From a virus, in IMG/VR virus record IMGVR_UViG_3300033143_006408, positions 1 to 20,136 of that record: a DNA stretch of 20,136 nucleotides. The stretch is one strand, 5' to 3'. The position numbers and the translations under genes were made by a program. The notes below the pieces were generated by a model, which ran no database searches, was not told the origin of the DNA, and saw only the letters and a program-made list of their open reading frames with translations. The number at the start of each line of letters is the position of its first letter. The first letter of the stretch is position 1. Shown one piece after another: positions 1 to 5,607 of this stretch.

Positions 1-1
1 G

Positions 2-100
2 CCCGAAGAGCACGAAGAGGCCCTGAGCCTTCTGAACGAAGCAGATAACGGCGCGATCGTCACCAAGCCAGTATACAAAAAGAAAGTGAAAGCGAGCTAA
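2..100 (+). CDS. 3' end of unknown protein (partial)
   Basis: An open frame enters from the left edge and stops at TAA 98-100, giving 32 C-terminal residues. The piece is acidic first (PEEHEEAL) and basic at the very end (KKKVKAS). No domain can be recognised from so little. A hairpin 22 bases downstream suggests the transcript may end here. Confidence 0.6.
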   Translation, partial: PEEHEEALSLLNEADNGAIVTKPVYKKKVKAS

Positions 101-121
101 CCAACGCTCCCTCATATCAAC

Positions 122-150
122 CGAGAGCCTCTTAATTGAGGCTCTCGTAT
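122..150 (+). terminator. Hairpin, possible rho-independent terminator
   Basis: A perfect 10-bp stem (122-131 with 138-147) encloses the six-base loop TTAATT. Only a weak T-containing tail (TATTACTT) follows, so termination may be partial. It lies between the partial gene ending at 100 and the gene starting at 169. It could instead act as a 5' mRNA stabiliser or processing site for the next gene. Confidence 0.5.
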
Positions 151-168
151 TACTTACAAGGAGATCGC

Positions 169-366
169 ATGATCACACAAAAAAGTCCTCCTCGATTTAC
201 TATTGCTCAAAAAATGGAAGAGAGCGCTCAGCAAGCTAAAAAAGAGTTTCAAGTAGATTGGAGTGCTCAGGAAGTAGCACAATGGTACGCTCGCTGGACT
301 GCACAAGCCGGTTACAAGCGCCTAAGTCGTATCTTACTTAGCGCATTCAATGAGAAGATACAATGA
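169..366 (+). CDS. Hypothetical protein, 65 aa
   Basis: The chosen ATG at 169 follows an AAGGAG SD site (158-163) by five bases. A TTG at 136 would extend the frame but lies inside the upstream hairpin. The protein is charged and probably helical, with a Trp-rich stretch in the middle (DWSAQEVAQWYARW, about residues 30-43) and a basic C-terminal part. It has no signal peptide, membrane segment or recognised motif. Its TGA overlaps the ATG of a 16-codon reading frame (ATGA at 363-366), and a strong symmetrical terminator follows. Function unknown. Confidence 0.7.
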   Translation: MITQKSPPRFTIAQKMEESAQQAKKEFQVDWSAQEVAQWYARWTAQAGYKRLSRILLSAFNEKIQ

Positions 367-413
367 TAGGTCTCATCATTCTCATACTCGTAATCGATTT
401 CATTATGCATTAA
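363..413 (+). CDS. Possible 16-aa hydrophobic micropeptide
   Basis: ATG at 363 overlaps the upstream stop (ATGA), a typical translational-coupling arrangement, and the frame ends at TAA 411-413, just before the terminator. The peptide MIGLIILILVIDFIMH is almost entirely Ile, Leu, Val and Met, like a short single membrane helix. It has no SD of its own and would depend on re-initiation. It may be chance, although the overlap, hydrophobicity and position before the terminator fit a small membrane peptide. Confidence 0.3.
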   Translation: MIGLIILILVIDFIMH

Positions 414-430
414 AGCACCACACCAAGGAA

Positions 431-470
431 AACAAAAACCCCCTCGCGTTAGCTTGGGGGTTTTTGTTGT
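431..470. terminator. Bidirectional rho-independent terminator
   Basis: A perfect 13-bp inverted repeat (431-443 with 456-468) has a 12-base loop. The stem carries five C opposite five G next to A5 and T5 runs. Each strand therefore has a GC hairpin followed by a T tract (GGGGGTTTTTGTTG on plus). It sits between the rightward genes ending at 366/413 and the leftward gene ending at 485, so it can serve both convergent transcripts. Confidence 0.9.
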
Positions 471-484
471 GAGGGCGCGGAAAA

Positions 485-958
485 TCACGTCTCGTCGAAC
501 TCCTCTTCCCAACGTTCTTCACTGGAGTCTGAACCTTCAGGTATCTCGTTGAACTCTTCGTCACACTCATCACATGTTACCTTAAATTCGTACTCTGCGG
601 GTTCATAAAGAGTTTGGAGAGAGACTAAACGACCATAAACTGTCACGCTCTTATGGCTACACGTTATTGAATCAGGATCAGGATCAGGATCAGGACGATA
701 CGAACAAGCTTCACAAGCCTCTCGGTTGAAATCCGGCTGACAGTCTTTGCAGTGATTCGGGCGAATACTTCTCTCCACTTGTTGCATAGCCCAGTCTAAT
801 CGATTACTAGGCATGCTATCTACAACTTCATTTATATCCAAAGTCAAATCATCAGGAGAGTACATTCTCTTAAATATAAGATGATTGGCCTCTGTCAACT
901 CAGCGAGTCCTTCTTTAAGAGTGTCTCGGGCAAACTTTTCCAATTGACTATTCATCAT
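485..958 (-). CDS. Hypothetical acidic cysteine-pair protein, 157 aa
   Basis: The start is set by GGAGG (968-964) five bases before tandem ATG ATG (958, 955); the first ATG overlaps the upstream gene's TGA. The N-terminal half is helical without motifs. CxxC pairs at C70/C73, C82/C85 and C129/C132 suggest one or two small zinc-ribbon or knuckle sites. Between them is a Pro-Asp repeat (RPDPDPDPD, about residues 88-96) encoded by a hexanucleotide tandem repeat. The C-terminus is very acidic (EERWEEEFDET). It is the last gene of the leftward four-gene operon. It may bind nucleic acid or protein; function unknown. Confidence 0.75.
   Translation of the reverse strand: MMNSQLEKFARDTLKEGLAELTEANHLIFKRMYSPDDLTLDINEVVDSMPSNRLDWAMQQVERSIRPNHCKDCQPDFNREACEACSYRPDPDPDPDSITCSHKSVTVYGRLVSLQTLYEPAEYEFKVTCDECDEEFNEIPEGSDSSEERWEEEFDET
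671..694. repeat. Hexanucleotide tandem repeat ATCAGG x4
   Basis: Four exact ATCAGG copies on plus (CCTGAT on the coding minus strand) lie inside the gene at 485-958 and encode an alternating Asp-Pro stretch. The unit is six bases, so copy-number change by slippage would keep the frame and alter only linker length. Confidence 0.9.
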
Positions 959-1140
959 CGAATCCTCCACAAGATATATACTACGATCAGAACTATCACC
1001 GCTCCGCAAAAGAAAAGCATGAAGTCTAAAAGGATTGCGAATGCGAATGCGGGCCCACGGACTGACCCGATGAGCAGTAGGGTTACGACAATGAGCCCTA
1101 AGTACCCAGAAATGAATGAGCGGTATTTACTTGGCCACAT
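955..1140 (-). CDS. Small two-helix membrane protein, 61 aa
   Basis: ATG at 1140 is preceded by AAGGAG and a five-base spacer (TAATT). The protein is strongly hydrophobic, with two predicted transmembrane segments (about residues 9-27 and 31-58) joined by a very short turn with one Arg. A basic start (WPSKYR) and a basic end (LWRIR) suggest both termini are cytoplasmic. No enzymatic motif is present. It is third in the leftward operon, two bases after its upstream neighbour, and its TGA overlaps the next gene's ATG. Such small phage membrane proteins often alter the host envelope or exclude other phages, but nothing here identifies the role. Confidence 0.75.
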   Translation of the reverse strand: MWPSKYRSFISGYLGLIVVTLLLIGSVRGPAFAFAILLDFMLFFCGAVIVLIVVYILWRIR

Positions 1141-1142
1141 AA

Positions 1143-1421
1143 TTACTCCTTATGTCTACGTAAATATAACGTGATGTGCCGTCCACACTCACATATCGAT
1201 TTACCATTTGCGTTATTGTCTCCAATCATGTACACTGCTGTGGACTGACCACATAGACACGGAATCAGTAACACAAGTTTGCCACGTTTGAATAGTTTCC
1301 AAGTGGCGCTGAGTTGCGAGAGTACGTTTTCAACTTGCTTCTGCTGTGTATTACTCAGATCCATAATCGCGCCACACAACTTCTTTTCAGAATCATATAC
1401 GAGCAAATGTTTATCATTCAT
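1143..1421 (-). CDS. Hypothetical CxC-pair protein, 92 aa
   Basis: ATG at 1421 overlaps the end of the upstream gene (TGA 1416-1414) by eight bases, so translation is probably coupled. SD complementarity is weak (CTTGGGAATCTTCGG upstream). The N-terminal half is probably alpha/beta. Cysteine pairs CLCG (C55, C57) and CECG (C77, C79) sit 20 residues apart and could bind one zinc as a ribbon. The C-terminus is basic (RHITLYLRRHKE). The fold may bind nucleic acid; family not recognised. Confidence 0.7.
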   Translation of the reverse strand: MNDKHLLVYDSEKKLCGAIMDLSNTQQKQVENVLSQLSATWKLFKRGKLVLLIPCLCGQSTAVYMIGDNNANGKSICECGRHITLYLRRHKE

Positions 1422-1641
1422 CCGAAGATTCCCAAGGCATCGGTTGATTTGTCCGAGCTCGTACGAAGCATCCTGTGAGCACTCTCCCTACTGAGTGTCC
1501 CACCTTCTCGGCAAACTTAGTAACCTTGTTTCGAGTGTCCAGATACGTAGCGGGTGTGCTCTCACCGCCGTGAAGACTTTCATCGAGTAGTTGAGAATAC
1601 TCATCAATCAGATATTCGGCTGTATCGGTATTTTTAGGCAT
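1414..1641 (-). CDS. Hypothetical protein, 75 aa (first gene of leftward operon)
   Basis: ATG at 1641 follows an AAGGAG site with a five-base spacer, and a TATAAT-like box lies about 40 bases further upstream on the same strand, so this is probably the promoter-proximal gene. The protein is hydrophilic, acidic at the N-terminus (AEYLIDEYSQLLDES) and basic in the centre (RNKVTKFAEKVGHSVGR), ending in an acidic tail. No HTH or other motif can be identified. Function unknown. Confidence 0.7.
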   Translation of the reverse strand: MPKNTDTAEYLIDEYSQLLDESLHGGESTPATYLDTRNKVTKFAEKVGHSVGRVLTGCFVRARTNQPMPWESSDE

Positions 1642-1671
1642 CGTTTCTCCTTGTAGGTTTTTTGAATCCGT

Positions 1672-1789
1672 ATTTATATTATAACACAGAACGAAAATTT
1701 TAACCAGGTATCAAAAATATATCCCCCCCTTCCCCGTATCTAAAATATTTGAAAAGACACCTTGTTGAAACCACTGATTTATATTATAA
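1672..1789. repeat. Two 13-bp direct repeats in divergent promoter region
   Basis: ATTTATATTATAA occurs exactly at 1672-1684 and 1777-1789, in the same orientation and 105 bp apart, close to ten DNA turns. The left copy contains the -10-like box for the leftward operon read on minus (TATAAT, 1683-1678). The right copy overlaps the rightward -10 box. The repeat may be shared promoter sequence or two binding sites on one face of the helix. The DNA between includes a C-rich run (1712-1724) and A/T tracts. Confidence 0.6.
1678..1706 (-). promoter_or_regulatory. Probable promoter of leftward operon
   Basis: On minus, TATAAT lies at 1683-1678, about 37 bases before the ATG at 1641. The hexamer 17 bases upstream is TGGTTA (1706-1701), a weak -35 match. 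Position and a perfect -10 support it; the poor -35 suggests activator dependence or weak activity. Confidence 0.5.
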
Positions 1790-1790
1790 T
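1762..1790 (+). promoter_or_regulatory. Sigma70-type promoter of rightward gene set
   Basis: TTGTTG (1762-1767), a 17-base spacer and a perfect TATAAT (1785-1790) lie just upstream of the gene at 1822. The predicted start near 1797 leaves a leader of about 25 bases. The bases from the -10 onward (TATTATAATTAC followed by ATTGAAA) recur at 6936-6960, so this looks like a phage promoter class. Confidence 0.75.
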
Positions 1791-1821
1791 TACTGTATAT
1801 TGAAAGTAAGAAAGGAAACAT

Positions 1822-2034
1822 ATGGCTAAACAACTCACTAAAACCGTACGTGTAACATTTGATGTTACTTTAAAAGGGGTGCTAACTATCTACAAGGTAC
1901 CCGCACTGCTAGCAACACAAAACAAATCTTTGCAAGCTGTTAACACTTACGGTAAACAATTGGCAGCAACCGAAGATATGATATTACATGCATATACAGT
2001 AACGAAAGTAAGAGAGGTGATCGATGAAGAATAA
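1822..2034 (+). CDS. Hypothetical protein, 70 aa
   Basis: ATG at 1822 has an AAAGGA SD eight bases upstream and is the first gene after the promoter at 1762-1790. The protein is small and rich in Thr, Val and Lys, with alternating patterns (TVRVTFDVTLKGVLTIYKV) suggesting beta strands, followed by a helix and a charged end. No motif is recognised. It overlaps the next gene by 11 bases. As the first gene of this unit it may be an early-expressed host-interaction protein, which is inference from position only. Confidence 0.7.
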   Translation: MAKQLTKTVRVTFDVTLKGVLTIYKVPALLATQNKSLQAVNTYGKQLAATEDMILHAYTVTKVREVIDEE

Positions 2035-2398
2035 GATGTACACCATCAATCAAGCCGCTACATTCGTTGGGCTCACTGCTCCGTATGTGAGGTCTCTCAT
2101 TCGAAAAGGTAAACTACCGTCACAGTTGTTACCTTTAACTGAGGGCTCTAAAGTGTTACGTCATCACGTTATGGAAACAGACTTGATTGAATATCGAGAC
2201 AATGCTCCACGTAAAATAAGACGCACTGACGGTAGGCGTAAGTACAGTATCTATGTACGTGATGGAGAATTAGATGCGGTACTTGAAGCTTTGTATGGCG
2301 CGGATCTTGGGGACGTCGCACACACAATTGTAACATCCAGTTTAAAAAGATTAAAGGAAGGTGTACCAGATGAAGAACCAATTATCTCGGATCAGTAA
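2024..2398 (+). CDS. HTH DNA-binding protein (excisionase/MerR-like), paralogue A
   Basis: ATG at 2024 follows GAGAGGTG with a suitable spacer. Residues about 6-60 look like a winged HTH of the excisionase/MerR type: a start like YTINQAATFVGLTAPYVRSL, then IRKGKL and a wing ending at EYRD. Residues 60-92 form a conserved block (PRKIRRTDGRRKYSIYVRDG) followed by a helix. That block matches the protein at 3592-4053 (PRIRKTSGPRGDGKLWVIRV), so the two are paralogues with the same domain order. This copy has a short acidic C-terminus rather than the basic tail of the other. It is probably a phage transcription regulator or accessory DNA-binding protein. Confidence 0.7.
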   Translation: MKNKMYTINQAATFVGLTAPYVRSLIRKGKLPSQLLPLTEGSKVLRHHVMETDLIEYRDNAPRKIRRTDGRRKYSIYVRDGELDAVLEALYGADLGDVAHTIVTSSLKRLKEGVPDEEPIISDQ

Positions 2399-2693
2399 GA
2401 CACATGAATGCTTTACGTACGAACGTACTTTTTCATTACGTCTCGTAACAAACTATCGAGGGCGACCTTTCACAGCAGCAGAAGCTCGCAATACGTTTCA
2501 TGTATGTTGTGTACCTCGTGAGTCTCGTAAGACAGCTCACACGTGGGCAGATATTTTGTTGAATGTAATGATAATGGAAGGCGTGATCCAATCACTAGGT
2601 CACAATACGTTTCGTTCATTAAAAAAGCAATTGAGTACCTTTCAAGATGATCTCGTTGACTTTCAAGCGGAGTCTAACGGTTATGGCAATTAA
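2370..2693 (+). CDS. Hypothetical protein, 107 aa
   Basis: ATG at 2370 is chosen because a GGAAGG site lies about eight bases upstream; a GTG at 2361 would add three residues but sits on that SD. The gene overlaps the HTH gene by 29 bases and the next gene by 11. The protein is basic in its first half (SLRLVTNYRGRPF) and helical in its second, with two adjacent Cys (FHVCCVPRES). No motif is recognised. Tight packing with the HTH gene suggests the same transcript. Function unknown. Confidence 0.65.
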   Translation: MKNQLSRISKTHECFTYERTFSLRLVTNYRGRPFTAAEARNTFHVCCVPRESRKTAHTWADILLNVMIMEGVIQSLGHNTFRSLKKQLSTFQDDLVDFQAESNGYGN

Positions 2694-3222
2694 GAAGTTT
2701 CGAGTTATCGATTCTCACTTAAATATACAATACAATCGACATACTGTATGGAGTGTCTCGTATGAACCTACGTGGCAAGCTTTACGATTATCTCTATCGT
2801 TTAAGGACCACGAAAAAATTAGGTATTCTTTCATCCGACTGAGAGCGTATCTCAACACTCCTATAGATACGTATACTGAAAGATTGTTTCGTATTCGTAA
2901 TCTCGTTTGTGCGTTACCTGTCGGACAAACATCTCAAATGGGTATAAGTTATTTCGATAACAGAGAGATAGATCAAATTGTGTTGTATCGGGACTCTATT
3001 TCAGATTTGTATTTGGCTGTGATACAAGTAGAGCCATTAACTTTCTGGGACTGGCATAATGTACGTCTTCGTTTACATTCATTGTGGAAAACCGATCCAG
3101 CAACATCCATATTAATTTACCGCAATCTTACGGGTGAGCGATCTTTTCGTATGAATCGTGCTCCCAAAAGAGAGTTGCGTCATTTCATTTTGTTACTCAA
3201 GGAGAGTATTTATGAATCTTAA
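2683..3222 (+). CDS. Hypothetical basic protein, 179 aa
   Basis: ATG at 2683 overlaps the preceding gene by 11 bases and follows a GCGGAG-like SD; an earlier in-frame ATG at 2647 would add 12 residues. The protein is basic and aromatic-rich with many Arg and Trp residues (LTFWDWHNVRLRLHSLW), and no membrane segment or cysteine motif. Its C-terminus is Arg/Lys-rich (RMNRAPKRELRH). The Arg richness may indicate nucleic-acid binding, but no family is recognised. It overlaps the next, membrane-protein gene by 11 bases. Confidence 0.65.
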   Translation: MAIKKFRVIDSHLNIQYNRHTVWSVSYEPTWQALRLSLSFKDHEKIRYSFIRLRAYLNTPIDTYTERLFRIRNLVCALPVGQTSQMGISYFDNREIDQIVLYRDSISDLYLAVIQVEPLTFWDWHNVRLRLHSLWKTDPATSILIYRNLTGERSFRMNRAPKRELRHFILLLKESIYES

Positions 3223-3469
3223 ACCACTTGGCTTTATATTTGCTGGATTGATGCTTCTAACTGTGGCCCTAAGTTTAGATGCTACGCTAACCCGCCTGAT
3301 TTTGGCAATTACACTAGCCGCTAATGTAGTACTTGTTATTCTCCTCATACCTCTATACGATCAGGTGCAGAGACATCAACGGGCTCTTGAATGGTTTATG
3401 GACCATGTCTATCAGAACGTGCCAGACACGGACCAGGAAGTACCAGAGGACCTGGCGGGGTTGATATAA
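3212..3469 (+). CDS. Small two-helix membrane protein, 85 aa
   Basis: ATG at 3212 is preceded by AAGGAG (3200-3205). Two hydrophobic segments (about residues 5-24 and 28-47) form a helical hairpin, followed by a soluble C-terminal tail. The tail is amphipathic and then acidic (NVPDTDQEVPEDLAG). It is the last gene of this rightward set; the next gene has its own promoter region and no clear hairpin terminator lies between. It could be an envelope-modifying or superinfection-exclusion protein, with no direct evidence. Confidence 0.7.
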   Translation: MNLKPLGFIFAGLMLLTVALSLDATLTRLILAITLAANVVLVILLIPLYDQVQRHQRALEWFMDHVYQNVPDTDQEVPEDLAGLI

Positions 3470-3524
3470 CACATAAACAAGGAAAACTCTCACGTAATTC
3501 TAACGTAAAAACTAAAATATAGGG

Positions 3525-3558
3525 TACAATAATTGTATAAGTTCAAAATGATTTGAAC
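3525..3558 (+). promoter_or_regulatory. Palindromic operator/promoter upstream of second HTH gene
   Basis: Two adjacent palindromes lie in the 122-base gap before the gene at 3592. TACAAT-A-ATTGTA (3525-3537) is perfect with a one-base centre. GTTCAAA and TTTGAAC (3541-3547 and 3552-3558) flank ATGA. TACAAT (3525-3530) and TATAAG (3536-3541) are possible -10 boxes; neither has a convincing -35. The layout fits an operator over or just after the transcription start, plausibly bound by the HTH protein encoded directly downstream. Confidence 0.55.
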
Positions 3559-3591
3559 GCCTATTTAATCCAAGTGCCTAGGAGGTACTCA

Positions 3592-4053
3592 ATGTCCGAA
3601 CCGCTCGATCTTTCACAAGTCAATTTTCCTGATGTCATGAATATTCGTATGGCATCTATCTTCTTGAATCTCTCGGAAGCCCGTATCCGTGCTTTGATTC
3701 GCTCAGAAGAAATCTCGGCCACGATGGTAGATAAGAAATGGACCATGTCCATCAAGGATCTCACCGTGTTCCGTGACACTCCTCGTATTCGCAAGACTTC
3801 CGGCCCTCGTGGTGATGGCAAACTATGGGTTATCCGTGTTCCTCACGGCAAACTCGAAGCAGTCAAAGCCATGCTTGCGAAAGAGGATATCGAGTTGGCT
3901 CCTCGGTATAACTATGAGAAGCAGAAAGCGTATCAAGTCAAACGCAAGGCTGCTCTGCAAGAGAAAGCTCTCGCCAATGCAGAGAAATCTGCGACTCCCG
4001 CTTCCGCTGCTTCCGTTACAGGGAAAGCAAAGAAGGGTCGATTCGGCAAATAA
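3592..4053 (+). CDS. HTH DNA-binding protein with basic tail, paralogue B
   Basis: ATG at 3592 follows GGAGG (3581-3585); a TTG at 3553 lies inside the operator and is unlikely. Residues about 15-60 form an excisionase/MerR-like HTH (MNIRMASIFLNLSEARIRAL). A conserved block at 61-100 (RDTPRIRKTSG, then KLWVIRVPHGKLEAV) matches the paralogue at 2024-2398. Residues 108-153 are low-complexity Lys/Ala/Arg sequence ending KAKKGRFGK, like a DNA-binding tail. Codons favour C-ending forms (ATC, TTC, GTC, CTC) more than in neighbours, suggesting high expression. With its own palindromic promoter region and strong terminator it is probably a separate single-gene unit. Likely an abundant, possibly autoregulated DNA-binding protein; a nucleoid-like role is an alternative. 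Confidence 0.75.
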   Translation: MSEPLDLSQVNFPDVMNIRMASIFLNLSEARIRALIRSEEISATMVDKKWTMSIKDLTVFRDTPRIRKTSGPRGDGKLWVIRVPHGKLEAVKAMLAKEDIELAPRYNYEKQKAYQVKRKAALQEKALANAEKSATPASAASVTGKAKKGRFGK

Positions 4054-4073
4054 GCTTGGTCTATCCGCCACGT

Positions 4074-4109
4074 GGTCGGACGATTGCCAAGTCGTCCGAC
4101 CCTTTTTTG
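4074..4109 (+). terminator. Strong rho-independent terminator
   Basis: A perfect 10-bp GC-rich stem GGTCGGACGA / TCGTCCGACC (4074-4083, 4092-4101) with an eight-base loop is followed by CTTTTTTG. It ends the HTH gene unit 20 bases after its stop codon and lies immediately before the SD of the next gene, so downstream genes rely on read-through, antitermination or another promoter. Confidence 0.93.
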
Positions 4110-4121
4110 CTGGGAGATATG

Positions 4122-4580
4122 ATGATTCTAATGGCTTTTGATCCAGGTAAAACAACCGGCGTATGTGTAGCCGATGTTTCTGCAGACAATTTTCAGGTAA
4201 CAGATTGCTTTGAGATACTTTGGTCTCATCGTTTCGCGATAACCAAAGCCCTTATAAGCGGCACGTACTACAATGCACGAGTACCGCGCTTACCTGATTT
4301 TGTCGTAGCAGAATCTTTTCGTCTCAGGCAAGGTAAAGCACTATCACAAACGGGGTCAGACTTTCCTTCAGTACAAGTAATAGCAATTATTCAAACTTAT
4401 TTATATATGTATGCTCGTGCAGAGAATGGTCACGAGCTTTTAAAGCTACAAGATCCCCACATGAGAGTCAAAGTGAAAGTTATGAATGAGGACAAATCAT
4501 GGGTACTTGGCTCGCCACATCGGAAGGACGCATATCAGCACGCTCGCCTCTTTTGGGCGAAAAACATAAAAGAATACTGA
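4122..4580 (+). CDS. RuvC-like Holliday junction resolvase / RNase H-fold nuclease
   Basis: ATG at 4122 is preferred because GGGAG (4112-4116) lies five bases upstream; ATGs at 4119 and 4131 are poorly spaced. Residues 5-13 read AFDPGKTTG, the first acidic motif of RuvC-type RNase H folds (D7). E64 in VVAESF follows the central region, and HRKDAYQHA near the C-terminus supplies D136 and H140. This order (D, E, then D in a KDAxxHA-like helix) is typical of small phage RuvC-like resolvases. The 152-residue length fits. It would cut branched DNA during replication, recombination or packaging. It starts directly after a terminator and its TGA overlaps the next ATG. Confidence 0.75.
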   Translation: MILMAFDPGKTTGVCVADVSADNFQVTDCFEILWSHRFAITKALISGTYYNARVPRLPDFVVAESFRLRQGKALSQTGSDFPSVQVIAIIQTYLYMYARAENGHELLKLQDPHMRVKVKVMNEDKSWVLGSPHRKDAYQHARLFWAKNIKEY

Positions 4581-4858
4581 TGACTAAACTTAAGTTATTT
4601 GTCATTACCTTTCATAAAAACAAAACTGTAGCTGTAACAGTAACAACTGATATAGACACAGTAATCAAACATGCTTTTGGTATATTACATCCTGTTAGTG
4701 CGGTACCCACAAAACCCGACACGCATAACATTTTTGTGGGCACTGAATTTGCAGCCTGTGTTACAGAACATAATTTCAACGAGCGAACTATTTATGTCCT
4801 ATCAAAGGAGAGCAAATGGACACACCCTCATTACCTAAAGACGCAAAAGACTTTCTAG
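4580..4858 (+). CDS. Hypothetical protein, 92 aa
   Basis: ATG at 4580 shares one base with the resolvase stop (TGATG), indicating coupled translation. The protein has a beta-rich N-terminal half (LKLFVITFHKNKTVAVTVTT) and a basic, His-containing end. No motif or membrane segment is visible. It overlaps the following gene by 43 bases. Family not recognised and function unknown. Confidence 0.6.
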   Translation: MTKLKLFVITFHKNKTVAVTVTTDIDTVIKHAFGILHPVSAVPTKPDTHNIFVGTEFAACVTEHNFNERTIYVLSKESKWTHPHYLKTQKTF

Positions 4859-5040
4859 AAGCGACGAAAATCAAACTCACCATCAAAAAAGGGGATGCAG
4901 GATGGGGTCGCAAAAGTGAAACACCTCTAACCAAGAAGCGCCACAAAATCGCCAAAGCTAGCAAACGTATCAATCGCAGACGTACGAAGGCTCACAAACG
5001 TCGTGTCCGCAAACAGAAAGCGAAAGGAACAAACCAATGA
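4816..5040 (+). CDS. Small highly basic protein, 74 aa
   Basis: ATG at 4816 follows AAAGGAG with a five-base spacer. The N-terminal 40 residues are mixed. From about residue 40 the chain is dense in Lys and Arg (KRINRRRTKAHKRRVRKQK), resembling a disordered nucleic-acid-binding tail or ribosomal-protein-like helix. No enzyme motif is present. Codons include more C-ending forms (ATC, CTC, CGC) than the flanking genes. It may bind DNA or RNA, an inference from charge alone. Its end overlaps the next gene's start (ATGA). Confidence 0.7.
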   Translation: MDTPSLPKDAKDFLEATKIKLTIKKGDAGWGRKSETPLTKKRHKIAKASKRINRRRTKAHKRRVRKQKAKGTNQ

Positions 5041-5303
5041 ATTCCAAGATTAAGAATCAAGGTACCATAAACCCTAACGAATTGAAAGCTGGCGATATCT
5101 TCATTACGACCGTTGTCTGCCACGTACGAAACTCCATTCAACAACCGGGCAAGTTGGCCTTTAAGATATACGAAGCTCGCCCTCCTATCTTTGAGGTTGA
5201 CGGCATTCCTCAAGGTAATCCTGTACATTCACCTGATGATACAGCATTTGGTCATGCATTGTTTTACCCTCTGGGCGCATTGGATCTTCATCATGAATCT
5301 TAA
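5037..5303 (+). CDS. Hypothetical protein, 88 aa
   Basis: ATG at 5037 overlaps the previous stop (ATGA 5037-5040), with AAAGGAA upstream. The sequence suggests a small beta-rich domain: NPNELKAGDIFITTVV, then a basic stretch and FEVDGIPQGN, ending with a His-rich tail (LDLHHES). It may be SH3-like, but this is not secure. It overlaps the next gene by 11 bases, and both are small putative beta-barrel proteins just upstream of the helicase. Confidence 0.6.
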   Translation: MNSKIKNQGTINPNELKAGDIFITTVVCHVRNSIQQPGKLAFKIYEARPPIFEVDGIPQGNPVHSPDDTAFGHALFYPLGALDLHHES

Positions 5304-5607
5304 ACAAGGCACACAAGTCGCTTACATCCCAACGCACGCTCACGGTGATATCGATCATGAAGCTGTCGAATTTGGTTTTGTGACTAAGGTTGACGTAGCT
5401 AAGCAAGTCGCTTGGGTGCGATACTGGAAAGGAGATCCCAGCAAAACAATGCATAGAGTTCTTCGCACAACCGGCAATAGCGAACGTTCGCGTCTCTCTT
5501 TGCTATCAGTGTGCGAGAAAATTTCCCGACGACTAATTGACAGAGAACTTTATAGACTCAACTACATAACCAGAGAAGAATTCACCTTACGTCAAATGGG
5601 TTGGTAG
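5293..5607 (+). CDS. Conserved phage protein with SH3-like N-terminus, 104 aa
   Basis: ATG at 5293 begins MNLKQGTQVAYIPTHAHGD; the SD is weak (GGATC) and translation is probably coupled to the gene ending at 5303. The pattern G-x-x-VAYIPxHAxGDxxHExxExG followed by VxxVxWVRYW (residues 6-45) resembles small SH3-like proteins common in phage genomes and annotated as hypothetical. The C-terminal half is basic and helical (ERSRLSLLSVCEKISRRL). It ends one base into the helicase gene (TAGTG). The molecular role of this family is not known to me. Confidence 0.6.
   Translation: MNLKQGTQVAYIPTHAHGDIDHEAVEFGFVTKVDVAKQVAWVRYWKGDPSKTMHRVLRTTGNSERSRLSLLSVCEKISRRLIDRELYRLNYITREEFTLRQMGW

Noticed and set aside
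4056-4121. Earlier start for the RuvC-like gene
   Set aside because: That region forms the strong terminator; the first motif starts right after ATG 4122, which has a good SD.
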